From NCBI RefSeq assembly GCF_016743775.1, contig NZ_JAEQMY010000012.1, positions 62,001 through 126,000 of the forward strand: 64,000 nucleotides of DNA, read 5' to 3'. Positions 33,465 to 41,639 of the stretch are shown here, one piece after another. The notes below the pieces were generated by a model. It did not search any database and was not told the DNA's origin. It was given only the letters and a program-made list of their open reading frames with translations. The translations under genes and the position numbers were made by a program. Source of the DNA: Microvirga aerilata. Its GTDB lineage: Bacteria; Pseudomonadota; Alphaproteobacteria; Rhizobiales; Beijerinckiaceae. Each line of letters begins with the position of its first letter. Position 1 is the first letter of the stretch.

Positions 33465-35357
33465 TCAGACCGTTTTGAACACGATCTCGGACTCTTCGGC
33501 CTGAGCCCGTGCTTTGAAGGTCTGAACCGCATTGGTCTTGAGCTGGTCGTTGCCTTTGAAGCCTTCGTCCAGGCAGATGACCTGCAATGGGTCAGCCTCG
33601 GCGAGGGCGTCAAGCAGCTCGGGCGTGATCTCTTTCTCAAGGCAGATCAGCAGCGCACCATCCTGAACGGAGTAGACCTGCTTTCCAGCCATTTCGGTCG
33701 TTTGCACCTTGGTTGTCAGAGGGAACCCAGCCTTCAGCAGCAGCTCGTAGAGCACATCCTCGGCATTGCTGGTGTCGAGAACATGATCGATATGCAGCTC
33801 AAGCTGATTGCCGAGGTCTGCCTCTGAGGAGACCTGCCCATCCCACACCTTGAAGTTGGAACGGTGGAGTTTGAACACTCTAAAACCGAAATCAGTGATC
33901 GCAGTTGAGCCATCTAGGTGCCCATCCTGCACTGAGGAAAGTTGATTTGCGACCCGCCGAATCCGTTCCTTACCTATGTCTGCGATGGTTTTGTATCCGG
34001 CTCTATATGCCTCTGATGTCTCGTCCACTTTCTCGGGGAGCTGGACAGTGATGAATCGGCACTTCATATTCTTTGAGATGTTATGCTCGAACAGCGCGTG
34101 GGCGGTCGTACAAGAGCCCGCAAAGAAGTCTAGTACAACGCAGCCATCGCTCGCACCTTGCTCAATTAGCTCTCGCAGCAGACCTGTCGGCTTGGGAAAA
34201 TCCATAGCACGAAAGCCGAATATTTCATTTACTTCTGCTGTTCCATCGCGCGTATAAACATCAGAGCCGATGATTGAGGAAACGCCAGTGAACTCGCTGG
34301 TGAGCTCCTCGAGAAAAGCCTTTCTCCGAGGACGGCCATCGGCGGACGAAGGCCACAAAATGCGCCCTTCCGCTATGAGATGCGCCATTGTTCTTGGATC
34401 ATAGCGCCATCCCATAGCCGGGCAGCCGTAGTTGATACCCGTTGCAGGATCGATAAGATCAAAGTGAAGGTTCGGTCGCCGATCCTTCGTAGCCAAGCCG
34501 ACCATATTCGCACTGGTCCATGGGCCGCGTGGATCATCATCCGGATTGCTGTATTGCGATAAGTTGCGCTCGTCACCGCGAACTCGGCGACCATAGCAGA
34601 GGATGTACTCATGATCGACCGAAGCTCCCTTTTCAGGTCGGTTGTCCTTGTTCTGCCGACTTTTCCAAACGAATGTGGCTACTAAATTCTCCTCTCCGAA
34701 GATCTCGTCACACAACTTGCGAAGGTTCGCAACCTCGTTGTCATCAATCGAAATGAAGATTACACCATCGTCGCTCAGCAGGTTACGAGCCAGATAGATC
34801 CTAGGGTACATCATGTTGAGCCAATTACTATGGTAGCGGCCAACAGTGTCAGAATTTGTCGCGAACTTCTTCCCTTGACTGTCAATTTGCCCTGTATAGG
34901 CGAGGTAGGTTTCTAAACTCTCCGCGTACTTATCGGGATAAATAAATTCTTGCCCTGTGTTATATGGCGGGTCTATGTAGATCATCTTTACCTTACCATA
35001 GTACGCCTTCTGAAGCAGCTTCAACACTTCAAGATTGTCGCCCTCGATAAAAAGATTCTCAGTCGAATCGAAGTCTACTGATTCAATTCGCTCAGGCTTC
35101 AGCGTAGCGACGCTCGGTTGCTGAATAATCCTCATGCACTCGGCCTTGCCTGGCCAGGTCAGACCGAACCGTTCCTTGTCAGGATCAATCCAATCGCCAA
35201 GTGCTCTCTTAAGTTGGTTGAAGTCGACATTCCCCTCCGTGAGTGCTTCCGGAAAATATTGCTCTAGGACACTCTTGAGCACATCACGCTTTCCTGCCAC
35301 CACATCCATTGACCTGAGGTCCACTTTCTCAGGCATTGCTGGCTCCGGTTTGTTCAT
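33465..35357 (-). CDS. Type III DNA adenine methyltransferase (Mod2)
   Basis: The 630-aa beta-class methyltransferase carries DPPYNTG at residues 129-135 and the SAM motif FFAGSCTTAHA at 411-421, in which the usual second Gly is Cys; Ala is common at this place in type III Mods, so activity is not excluded. The N-terminal about 100 residues resemble the Mod oligomerisation part. A central stretch (about residues 228-355) matches Mod1 closely. It begins 10 bp after the SNF2 gene ends and is followed by res2, so all three should be co-transcribed. It should protect host DNA and guide Res2 by site recognition. Confidence 0.88.
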   Translation of the reverse strand: MNKPEPAMPEKVDLRSMDVVAGKRDVLKSVLEQYFPEALTEGNVDFNQLKRALGDWIDPDKERFGLTWPGKAECMRIIQQPSVATLKPERIESVDFDSTENLFIEGDNLEVLKLLQKAYYGKVKMIYIDPPYNTGQEFIYPDKYAESLETYLAYTGQIDSQGKKFATNSDTVGRYHSNWLNMMYPRIYLARNLLSDDGVIFISIDDNEVANLRKLCDEIFGEENLVATFVWKSRQNKDNRPEKGASVDHEYILCYGRRVRGDERNLSQYSNPDDDPRGPWTSANMVGLATKDRRPNLHFDLIDPATGINYGCPAMGWRYDPRTMAHLIAEGRILWPSSADGRPRRKAFLEELTSEFTGVSSIIGSDVYTRDGTAEVNEIFGFRAMDFPKPTGLLRELIEQGASDGCVVLDFFAGSCTTAHALFEHNISKNMKCRFITVQLPEKVDETSEAYRAGYKTIADIGKERIRRVANQLSSVQDGHLDGSTAITDFGFRVFKLHRSNFKVWDGQVSSEADLGNQLELHIDHVLDTSNAEDVLYELLLKAGFPLTTKVQTTEMAGKQVYSVQDGALLICLEKEITPELLDALAEADPLQVICLDEGFKGNDQLKTNAVQTFKARAQAEESEIVFKTV

Positions 35358-35367
35358 TCTTAGCCCC

Positions 35368-38232
35368 TTACTTAACCATAAACCTGATTACGAACAGTTC
35401 TTCGTCCGATACCGATTGCCCGAGGCGCTCTTCCACTTGGTCGAGGAGACTATCCTTCTGAGCCTCTATCTCTTTTGCGGCAGCATCATAGGTGCGCCAC
35501 GCCTCGTCGCGTTTGGCCTCTAGCAAACGACCCTGTCGCTGAAGCACGAGTTTGTCCGGGAGATTGTTGGTTTGGCGGACATCCCTCTTAAGCGCCTTGA
35601 TCTGCTCATCAAGATCTTTGAGATCAGCTTTCAACCCCGCACGCTTATCCTCAGCCCAATTGTCAAGTTTTTGCATCTCTTCGTCGAACCATGTGGACTG
35701 TCGGTTTGCCATTTCGTCGAGCACGGCTCTTCGCTGGTTGTCGACAATCTGCCTAACTGCTTCCGACGACTGCACTATGGTTACCCCTGTCTTGCGGGCA
35801 GGGAGCTCAAACAGGCGCATCGCAATTTTAGGATCTAGGAGCTTGCTCTCATCTGTCATTGCCGCGAGTAGGACATGATCCTGATCGTCTGCACCACGTA
35901 TCGAGAGCTTGTGCGCGATAAGAATTCCGGAAGTTCCGACGAAGGGCTCCAGTGCCAAAGCTCTCTGCGGCCACGCAGTATAGTCGAACACAATCTCAGC
36001 GCATTCGAGCTGGCGTGATGAGGCAGTCGATAGAACATGTTGCGCCAGCGGGTGACCGAGACGATAGCGGTGGCCATCGATCCCATGCCTAGCCATAAAA
36101 TAGCTGCCTTCCGACGCTTGAAATCCATCAGGCACAACTCCGAGCGAGAACGTTAAATAGTCGTCGTCGAAGTTCGCATATTTGCCGAGTTCGTGCTTGG
36201 TCACTGCCCAAAGCATCCTTGCAAAGCGATCCAGATACTCCTTGCTTTGGCTCATATTCACTTTTAGGCGGTCGTGGACCTCGGCATCGAAGTTCTCAAG
36301 CAGCTTACGCCGAGTGTCCTCCATGGTTACTGTTATATCGGCTTCCATTTCGTCGCGGAGGTGCTTGAATTCGGCCTCTATTTCTTCCGTCGAACGGCAG
36401 TTCTGATAAATGGAGACAATGCGCTTCTCGAATTCGACACCAGACTCAATAGCACCAAGCACTTCGTCGCTCGCTCCAAATACACCAGAGAAGAGCTTGA
36501 ATTTCTCCGCGAGTAGCTCATAGACTCGCTGATCGGCAGCGTTATTCTTGTTGAGAAAGTTGACGACGACCACGTCATAGCGTTGGCCGTAGCGGTGACA
36601 GCGTCCAATCCGCTGTTCGATCCGTTGCGGGTTCCAGGGAAGGTCGTAGTTGACCACCATTGAGCAGAACTGAAGGTTGATACCCTCCGCTGCGGCTTCC
36701 GTTGCAATCATGACCGCTGCACTCTCGCGGAAATGTTCAACGAGTGCTGCGCGCATGTCGGCGGTGCGCGAGCCAGTTACCCGATCTGTGCCCTTGTGCC
36801 GCTCAACCCATGCCTCGTAGATCGCTTTGGATTCTGGGTCAGAATTTGAGCCGTTGAACAAGACGAGCTTGCTATCATAGCCGTTGTCCGAGAGAAGGCG
36901 GACAAGGTATTCCTGCGTACGACGCGATTCCGTGAAGATGATTGCCTTTTCGGCACCCCCGAGCTCAGCAGCCTTTGCGAACCCGGCGCGCAGCGCCTGA
37001 AGCAGCGCCTGCCCCTTTGCATTCTCGGAGATGGAGACGGCGAGATCCCGGAATTGCCTCAGATCAGCAATCTCCTGTTCAATGCTGGTGATGTCTTCAG
37101 CGGTGAGGAGCTCAGGCTCAGCAACATCCTCGCCCCACTCATCGGCAACTTCCTCGAACTCCTCGTAATCGTCAGAAAGTTCCTCTTCAAGTCTATCACG
37201 TAGGCTCCTATCGCTTCGGAGCTGACGTTCCAGTTTACGCGCCAGTGAGTCTAGTGCTCCTGCTATTGCAAACGTCGACGAGGCGAGCAGTTTGCGAAGG
37301 ATCAGCGTCATCAGCGTCCGCTGACTTGACGGCAGTGCTTGCAACGATGGCCGTCTTAAATAGTCGGAGACCATGTCATAGAGCGTCTGCTCCGCGTCGG
37401 TCGGAACGAACTCTTGTGTGATTGGGATCCGGTTTGTGTAGCGGATATATTCGAGCACCTGTCGTCTAAGAGTGCGGTGGCAGACTGGCTTAAGGCGCCC
37501 CTTCAGCTCATCGAAGAGGTTATCACCAGTGAGCCGGGCATATTGTGCGCGGAAGCTCTTAGCGTCTCCAAATGCATAATCATCGATCAGGCTAACGAGG
37601 CCGTAAAGCTCCATTAGGGAGTTCTGGAGTGGCGTTGCAGTTAAAAGCACCTTCGGTGCATTCGCCAAAGCTCCTTTCAACGTTTTCCCAATCCGGTTAT
37701 CCGGACGATAGACGTTTCGCAGCCTATGGGCCTCGTCAATCACCACTAGGTCCCACGGGATTACCATGAGCTCTTCGGCATGGCGCGCGGCAAATTGGTA
37801 TGAGCACATGACAAGAGCTTTTTGCTCAAAGGGACGGCGCATCCCCTCCTTGGACATTTTGTTGTAGTTGCGCGCTTCGAGAATGATTGTCGGCAGGAAG
37901 AACTTTTCTTCGATTTCCTGCGCCCATTGTTTGCGTAGGTTGGCAGGCGTAATGACAAGGATGCGCCGTTTGCCCTCCGCCCACTTTTGAGCCAGAACGA
38001 GTCCCGCCTCGATTGTTTTACCAAGGCCGACCTCGTCAGCAAGGATAGCACCTTTGGAGAGGGGAGACTTGAAGGCGAATAGGGCTGCTTCGACTTGGTG
38101 AGGATTGAGATCCACTTGCGCATCGAGCAGGGCTGCAGCAAGCTTTTCCCCGTCAGCCACCGAGCGCCGCCGAAGCAGTTCATGAGCATAAAGCTTGGCG
38201 TGATACTCTGTTGTCATCCCCTCAGCCCGCAT
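35368..38232 (-). CDS. SNF2/RapA-like helicase with C-terminal coiled coil
   Basis: This 954-aa Swi2/Snf2 translocase shows LADEVGLGKTIEAGLVLAQ (Walker A, near residue 65), VVIDEAHRLRN (motif II), LLTATPLQN (motif III) and, in the second RecA lobe, an ATEAAAEGINLQ segment and RIEQRIGRCHRYGQ (motifs V and VI). The last 150 residues form a charged coiled coil (DLDEQIKALKRDVRQ and neighbours). ATG at 38232 or 38217 may be used. It heads the operon with mod2 and res2. SNF2 motors occur with methyltransferases in DISARM, but no DUF1998 gene is present here, so this is a type III module with an added remodeller. Confidence 0.87.
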   Translation of the reverse strand: MRAEGMTTEYHAKLYAHELLRRRSVADGEKLAAALLDAQVDLNPHQVEAALFAFKSPLSKGAILADEVGLGKTIEAGLVLAQKWAEGKRRILVITPANLRKQWAQEIEEKFFLPTIILEARNYNKMSKEGMRRPFEQKALVMCSYQFAARHAEELMVIPWDLVVIDEAHRLRNVYRPDNRIGKTLKGALANAPKVLLTATPLQNSLMELYGLVSLIDDYAFGDAKSFRAQYARLTGDNLFDELKGRLKPVCHRTLRRQVLEYIRYTNRIPITQEFVPTDAEQTLYDMVSDYLRRPSLQALPSSQRTLMTLILRKLLASSTFAIAGALDSLARKLERQLRSDRSLRDRLEEELSDDYEEFEEVADEWGEDVAEPELLTAEDITSIEQEIADLRQFRDLAVSISENAKGQALLQALRAGFAKAAELGGAEKAIIFTESRRTQEYLVRLLSDNGYDSKLVLFNGSNSDPESKAIYEAWVERHKGTDRVTGSRTADMRAALVEHFRESAAVMIATEAAAEGINLQFCSMVVNYDLPWNPQRIEQRIGRCHRYGQRYDVVVVNFLNKNNAADQRVYELLAEKFKLFSGVFGASDEVLGAIESGVEFEKRIVSIYQNCRSTEEIEAEFKHLRDEMEADITVTMEDTRRKLLENFDAEVHDRLKVNMSQSKEYLDRFARMLWAVTKHELGKYANFDDDYLTFSLGVVPDGFQASEGSYFMARHGIDGHRYRLGHPLAQHVLSTASSRQLECAEIVFDYTAWPQRALALEPFVGTSGILIAHKLSIRGADDQDHVLLAAMTDESKLLDPKIAMRLFELPARKTGVTIVQSSEAVRQIVDNQRRAVLDEMANRQSTWFDEEMQKLDNWAEDKRAGLKADLKDLDEQIKALKRDVRQTNNLPDKLVLQRQGRLLEAKRDEAWRTYDAAAKEIEAQKDSLLDQVEERLGQSVSDEELFVIRFMVK

Positions 38233-38748
38233 TCCACGTTTGTACGCTCCCCTTTAGCTTAATTGCCACGCTAAAGGCCAGTCCAGAATGTTACTTTGGT
38301 TCGTGCAGCCCCGTGAGCTTCTTGGCTGCTGAGGCGGGGCTTGCTTCTGCGTCCTTGTTACATAGCGCAGCTGATTCAGCGGGGTTCAAAGGTAACTTGG
38401 CTAAAATGGGATGAAGGTTGCAATTGCTTGGAAGCCACAGCTCGTGGGCTGTTGTTCGTTCGCTTAGCGAGTCTAAGCCTAGCCTTCGAGAATGCGCGCT
38501 CTAGTACCCGCGACCCTGAGTTGAGGTTCTATCTGGCTGTCTCGCATGAAGCTTAGACTACTGAGCCCAGGGTTGTAACTAAGTACTGAGTTACCGTTTG
38601 AGTGGGCAAACCTATCCATCTCAAACCAATGTGGAACGAGAATGCAAAGGCATGGTCGACAGGCGAATCCCCATCACAGCACTTAATCCTTCTGCCGTTA
38701 TGGGGATTTCGCAGATCTTTACCGTAAGTGAGCGGCAATAGATAGCTA
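38233..38748. other. Gap of about 515 bp between SNF2 and the 438-aa gene
   Basis: No supported gene on either strand; the longest frames have no start signals. It should contain the promoter of the SNF2-mod2-res2 operon and the 3' end signals of the DisA_N-like operon. No strong terminator stem is seen. Confidence 0.4.
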
Positions 38749-40065
38749 CTATGGGGTTTCGATCGCTTTTATGATGGTTTCAGCAAACGCCTTTATTGAA
38801 GATGGCTTCTTTTCTACCGAAGCCTTCACTAATTTTTTCACGTTTTGATCTTTTATGTTTCTATCTTGCAAGTTGTACTTTGAAGCAATTTCGATCCAAC
38901 GCTGCCTCGGATTGTCTGCCTCTAGCTTTTGCACGATGAGCCTATCTCGCGGCAGACATTCATTGAGGTAGTAGTCCCATTGATTATCCGACAGACGATC
39001 TAACAGCGCATGTGCGTCAGGTTGAGCAGCGAATGCGACACCGTACATGTTCCCTAGGGCAACGGCCATGACTGCAGACATGCAATTTGGAAATGCAGGC
39101 CAAGGTATTGTTGTACCGAGACGCGCCAAAGCACTTATGGCAGCGGGCTCATTATAGAAATTTTGGAAACCAGCGTGAGCAGCAAGTACTGCGTTTGCGG
39201 CAGCCGTGAAAGTGCTCGACCTGAGGCTCTCGGGTACATAGTCGAAACCTTTCACTGCCAACAATGCTGTTTTAAGGCCCTTAGCAGCCGCCGCCATACC
39301 AGCAGAAACGACCTCCGCGTAACTCTGCCCAACAGACCATCTCTCGGGCCCCTTTAGTGATGGCCAAAGTACAGGAATTATGACTGCTGTGTTCCCAACA
39401 AGGTGCTCAAACTGTGCTCCAGTCTTCGTCTTCAAACCTGCGAGGAGGACACTCAATGTGGTCCTTTGAAAGAAGTATGGAGAGTCGATCAGTTTAACGA
39501 CTTCTATGTCATCCTTCTTGAACGTTTTTGACTCTAATGCTGATCTGAATGACACGAATTGAAGTGAAACAGCACTGTCAGCTCGCCCTAGAACCGATTG
39601 AACACAAGTCCGAAGGCAGATTATCGCCTCCTCCTTGCTCATTTCCACTTCTTGAGCTTCTTCAGGCGCAAGCTCCTCGAAGTGAGAAAGCATTTCGAGT
39701 GTCTGCATCATGCGCTTCGCGTCAGTAGAATTCATGACGCCAAGTTCGCGAGCGAGATTAATCGCTTCAAAGTCAGTAATTACCGCGCTCGGAACTGATT
39801 TCTCGGTAATATCTGGACGTCCAAGCATCTCGCCAATGAACTCCATCCCGAGTTCGGCAAGCTGTTTCTTTAGCGCGGCCAAGCTCTTTTTCAGAACATA
39901 TCCACTGACCATTTCGTAGCTGCCAGATTGGAATGCCTTTACGATATGTTGAGCATCCCGAGGCGTGAGTTGCTGCGCATAAGCTAGGATTTGCTTGGCA
40001 CTCCTTGCACTCTGTGGAACAACATGTCCCTCAGGCCCTTTCCAGATTGCAATGTCGTTTGGCAT
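38749..40065 (-). CDS. Unknown helical protein, 438 aa, partner of DisA_N-like protein
   Basis: I do not recognise a domain. The protein is mainly helical: a front part (residues about 25-110: SARSAKQILAYAQQLTPRDA, AFQSGSYEMVSGYVLKKS, LAELGMEFIGEML), a middle acidic linker (APEEAQEVEMSKEEA) and an alanine-rich rear half (SSTFTAAANAVLAAHAGF, SAVMAVALGNMYGVAFAA). The alanine-rich stretches are moderately hydrophobic, but I cannot call firm membrane segments. It starts 13 bp after the DisA_N-like gene ends, on the same strand. By position it could be the effector or substrate-binding partner of that enzyme; this is inference. Confidence 0.7.
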   Translation of the reverse strand: MPNDIAIWKGPEGHVVPQSARSAKQILAYAQQLTPRDAQHIVKAFQSGSYEMVSGYVLKKSLAALKKQLAELGMEFIGEMLGRPDITEKSVPSAVITDFEAINLARELGVMNSTDAKRMMQTLEMLSHFEELAPEEAQEVEMSKEEAIICLRTCVQSVLGRADSAVSLQFVSFRSALESKTFKKDDIEVVKLIDSPYFFQRTTLSVLLAGLKTKTGAQFEHLVGNTAVIIPVLWPSLKGPERWSVGQSYAEVVSAGMAAAAKGLKTALLAVKGFDYVPESLRSSTFTAAANAVLAAHAGFQNFYNEPAAISALARLGTTIPWPAFPNCMSAVMAVALGNMYGVAFAAQPDAHALLDRLSDNQWDYYLNECLPRDRLIVQKLEADNPRQRWIEIASKYNLQDRNIKDQNVKKLVKASVEKKPSSIKAFAETIIKAIETP

Positions 40066-40078
40066 TTGTGCAGGCCAC

Positions 40079-41143
40079 CTATACTTTGGGTTCAGCTTCG
40101 GAAAGCTTAAGCTTAGTTACGCCGTCTTGAGATCGGAAAAAAGCAGCAGAAAACTCACCTCCAACATGCTCAGAGAGAGCCTGAAAGGCGCGAGTTCGCG
40201 CTCCACCAACAACACCTGCCGCGGCAGGCTTTGATTGAACAAAGGCCCGAAATCCCAAGACATGGCCGCCTTGCTTAAAGACAGTGATGCCATCGCTGGA
40301 GATCATGCCTTGGATCAGTTGTGCTGCTGCTTGAAGACTGCTCAGCGATGCACCAGACAGAGCATCCTCGCGGTGGCGCAGGAGCCGCCCAGCAAAATCA
40401 ATGATGGGGTTCAGAACAACCATATCGTGAAGCACATTTGGGATGGCTGTCGCTGAATTAGGAACAACAGCAATAAGCGTCCCATGTGACTTCTGAATCG
40501 CCTCTGCCAGTACCCTTTTCATCATTCCGGGAAAGACGCTCATCAACTCTTCTGAGACGCCGGAGGCAATGCAGGCAGCCAAGGATGCAAGCTCCTCGTC
40601 TCCCTGGTGGGCCGATCCTTCCTCGCCATGAAAATGGAAGCATCTGGACCTAGAAGCGTTAGAGCGGATTTCTACCCTGTTGGGCCCAAGTTGTCGTGCC
40701 ATGAGCACAGGGAAGGCAGGATCTGGCGTTTCAAGCGCGGTTTCGACCAGGGTTAATGCAGAGGGATCAGTAGACCCAGTAAACAGCCCATAGTGAAGCT
40801 CACTTTGGGACCCTCGCTCCAGGAAAATGGCCCAGTTACCGGTTGCCAGCGGAGCCGCCTCCTTCAAGGCTCGTTGGGCAGCGCCCCCGTTCAGCGGGGC
40901 TTTGCCAAGAAAGACAAACTCCGCGGTCCCAACACGCTGCACCAAATCCCGGATAGAGTTGCAGACGAAAACATCCGGTGAAAGGCTGTGCCCCTCCTCC
41001 TGATAGTTCGCGAGAAGTGATATAACACTAACAAGCACATCAGCGGTTTCAAGGCACACGATGCCAGCGTGCTTCAGCGTGTCGATTACTTCAGAATGAA
41101 GGGAGTGACGAAACGTAATTGTTTTTCGGTCGACCTGAAACAT
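40079..41143 (-). CDS. Protein with a C-terminal DisA_N (diadenylate cyclase)-like domain
   Basis: This 354-aa protein has an unrecognised N-terminal 200 residues and a C-terminal domain laid out like the DisA_N/CdaA nucleotide cyclase: a helix-strand GMMKRVLAEAIQKSHGTLIAVV (about 206-227), then SSDGITVF at 282-289 in place of the DGA loop, GGARTRAFQALSEHV at 313-327 in place of GTRHRAA-LSE, and FFRSQDGVTKL at 335-345 like the SEExG strand. The key His of RHR is Thr here, so it may use another nucleotide, be a sensor, or be inactive. ATG at 41143 is preferred to a TTG at 41164; both have weak SDs. The 438-aa gene follows in the same operon. Confidence 0.7.
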   Translation of the reverse strand: MFQVDRKTITFRHSLHSEVIDTLKHAGIVCLETADVLVSVISLLANYQEEGHSLSPDVFVCNSIRDLVQRVGTAEFVFLGKAPLNGGAAQRALKEAAPLATGNWAIFLERGSQSELHYGLFTGSTDPSALTLVETALETPDPAFPVLMARQLGPNRVEIRSNASRSRCFHFHGEEGSAHQGDEELASLAACIASGVSEELMSVFPGMMKRVLAEAIQKSHGTLIAVVPNSATAIPNVLHDMVVLNPIIDFAGRLLRHREDALSGASLSSLQAAAQLIQGMISSDGITVFKQGGHVLGFRAFVQSKPAAAGVVGGARTRAFQALSEHVGGEFSAAFFRSQDGVTKLKLSEAEPKV

Positions 41144-41221
41144 ACTTGCACGCTGTATACCCAAAGCCTTACACGCAAGTACAAGCCACGAGTTGCAAAT
41201 GCAACCTCTTACGTCTGTAAT

Positions 41222-41235
41222 ATCATTTCAATGAT
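41222..41235. promoter_or_regulatory. Perfect inverted repeat upstream of the DisA_N-like operon
   Basis: ATCATT and AATGAT arms separated by TC form a 14-bp palindrome about 80-90 bp upstream of the ATG at 41143, inside an AT-rich stretch. It could be an operator. No regulator gene is adjacent. Confidence 0.3.
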
Positions 41236-41439
41236 GATTTTTGTGAAGGGGCACCGCAGGCGATCCGCCTCCTCCTTAGAATAGGACCTGATATCGGGAT
41301 GGAAGCCGAAGGCCAGATTTGTGGGGCCCTATAGGCAGCACGTGCCAGACACCAGGCGAGCGTTACCCCGTTTGTTACCCCAACCTTCTTCTCTGGTAAG
41401 CTGCCCTCGAACCTGCGAGGCCTAAGCCTTTGATATTGA

Positions 41440-41516
41440 TGGTACAGCCGCCCCGGCTCGAACGGGGGACCCCCAGATCCACAATCTGGTGCTCTAACCA
41501 ACTGAGCTACGGCTGC
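41440..41516 (-). tRNA. tRNA-His (GTG anticodon)
   Basis: The minus strand folds into a complete cloverleaf of 77 nt including an encoded CCA. The anticodon arm is CCAGA-TTGTGGA-TCTGG with anticodon GTG, and the T arm contains GTTCGAG. The acceptor stem begins GCAGCCG and ends CGGCTGT, with A at position 73 and no encoded G-1 pairing with C73, as known for many alphaproteobacterial tRNA-His. The 3' end points into the accessory region, as expected if the island was integrated here. Confidence 0.95.
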
Positions 41517-41592
41517 ACGTGAGGCAGGGTGTAATCGCCCGGGCGAGCAATTTCAAGACCTGTTTGGCGGTTTGAGGGCCCGAAATGACAAC

Positions 41593-41613
41593 GGCGGGCT
41601 TGTGGAGCCCGCC
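41593..41613 (-). terminator. Hairpin downstream of tctC
   Basis: GGCGGGCT and AGCCCGCC form an 8-bp stem with a 5-nt loop just past the tctC stop. The T run on the minus strand is weak, so it may be a weak terminator or an mRNA-stabilising stem. Confidence 0.5.
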
Positions 41614-41639
41614 GCATCCATGTTCAAGCTTGGAAAAGC

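Noticed and set aside
35368..38232. SNF2 gene with a methyltransferase considered as a DISARM system
   Set aside because: No DUF1998 (DrmB), DrmA helicase or phospholipase D gene is present; neighbours are type III Mod and Res.
1..41400. BREX, CRISPR-Cas or retron in the island
   Set aside because: No PglZ/BrxC, Cas genes, repeat-spacer array or reverse transcriptase was found on either strand.
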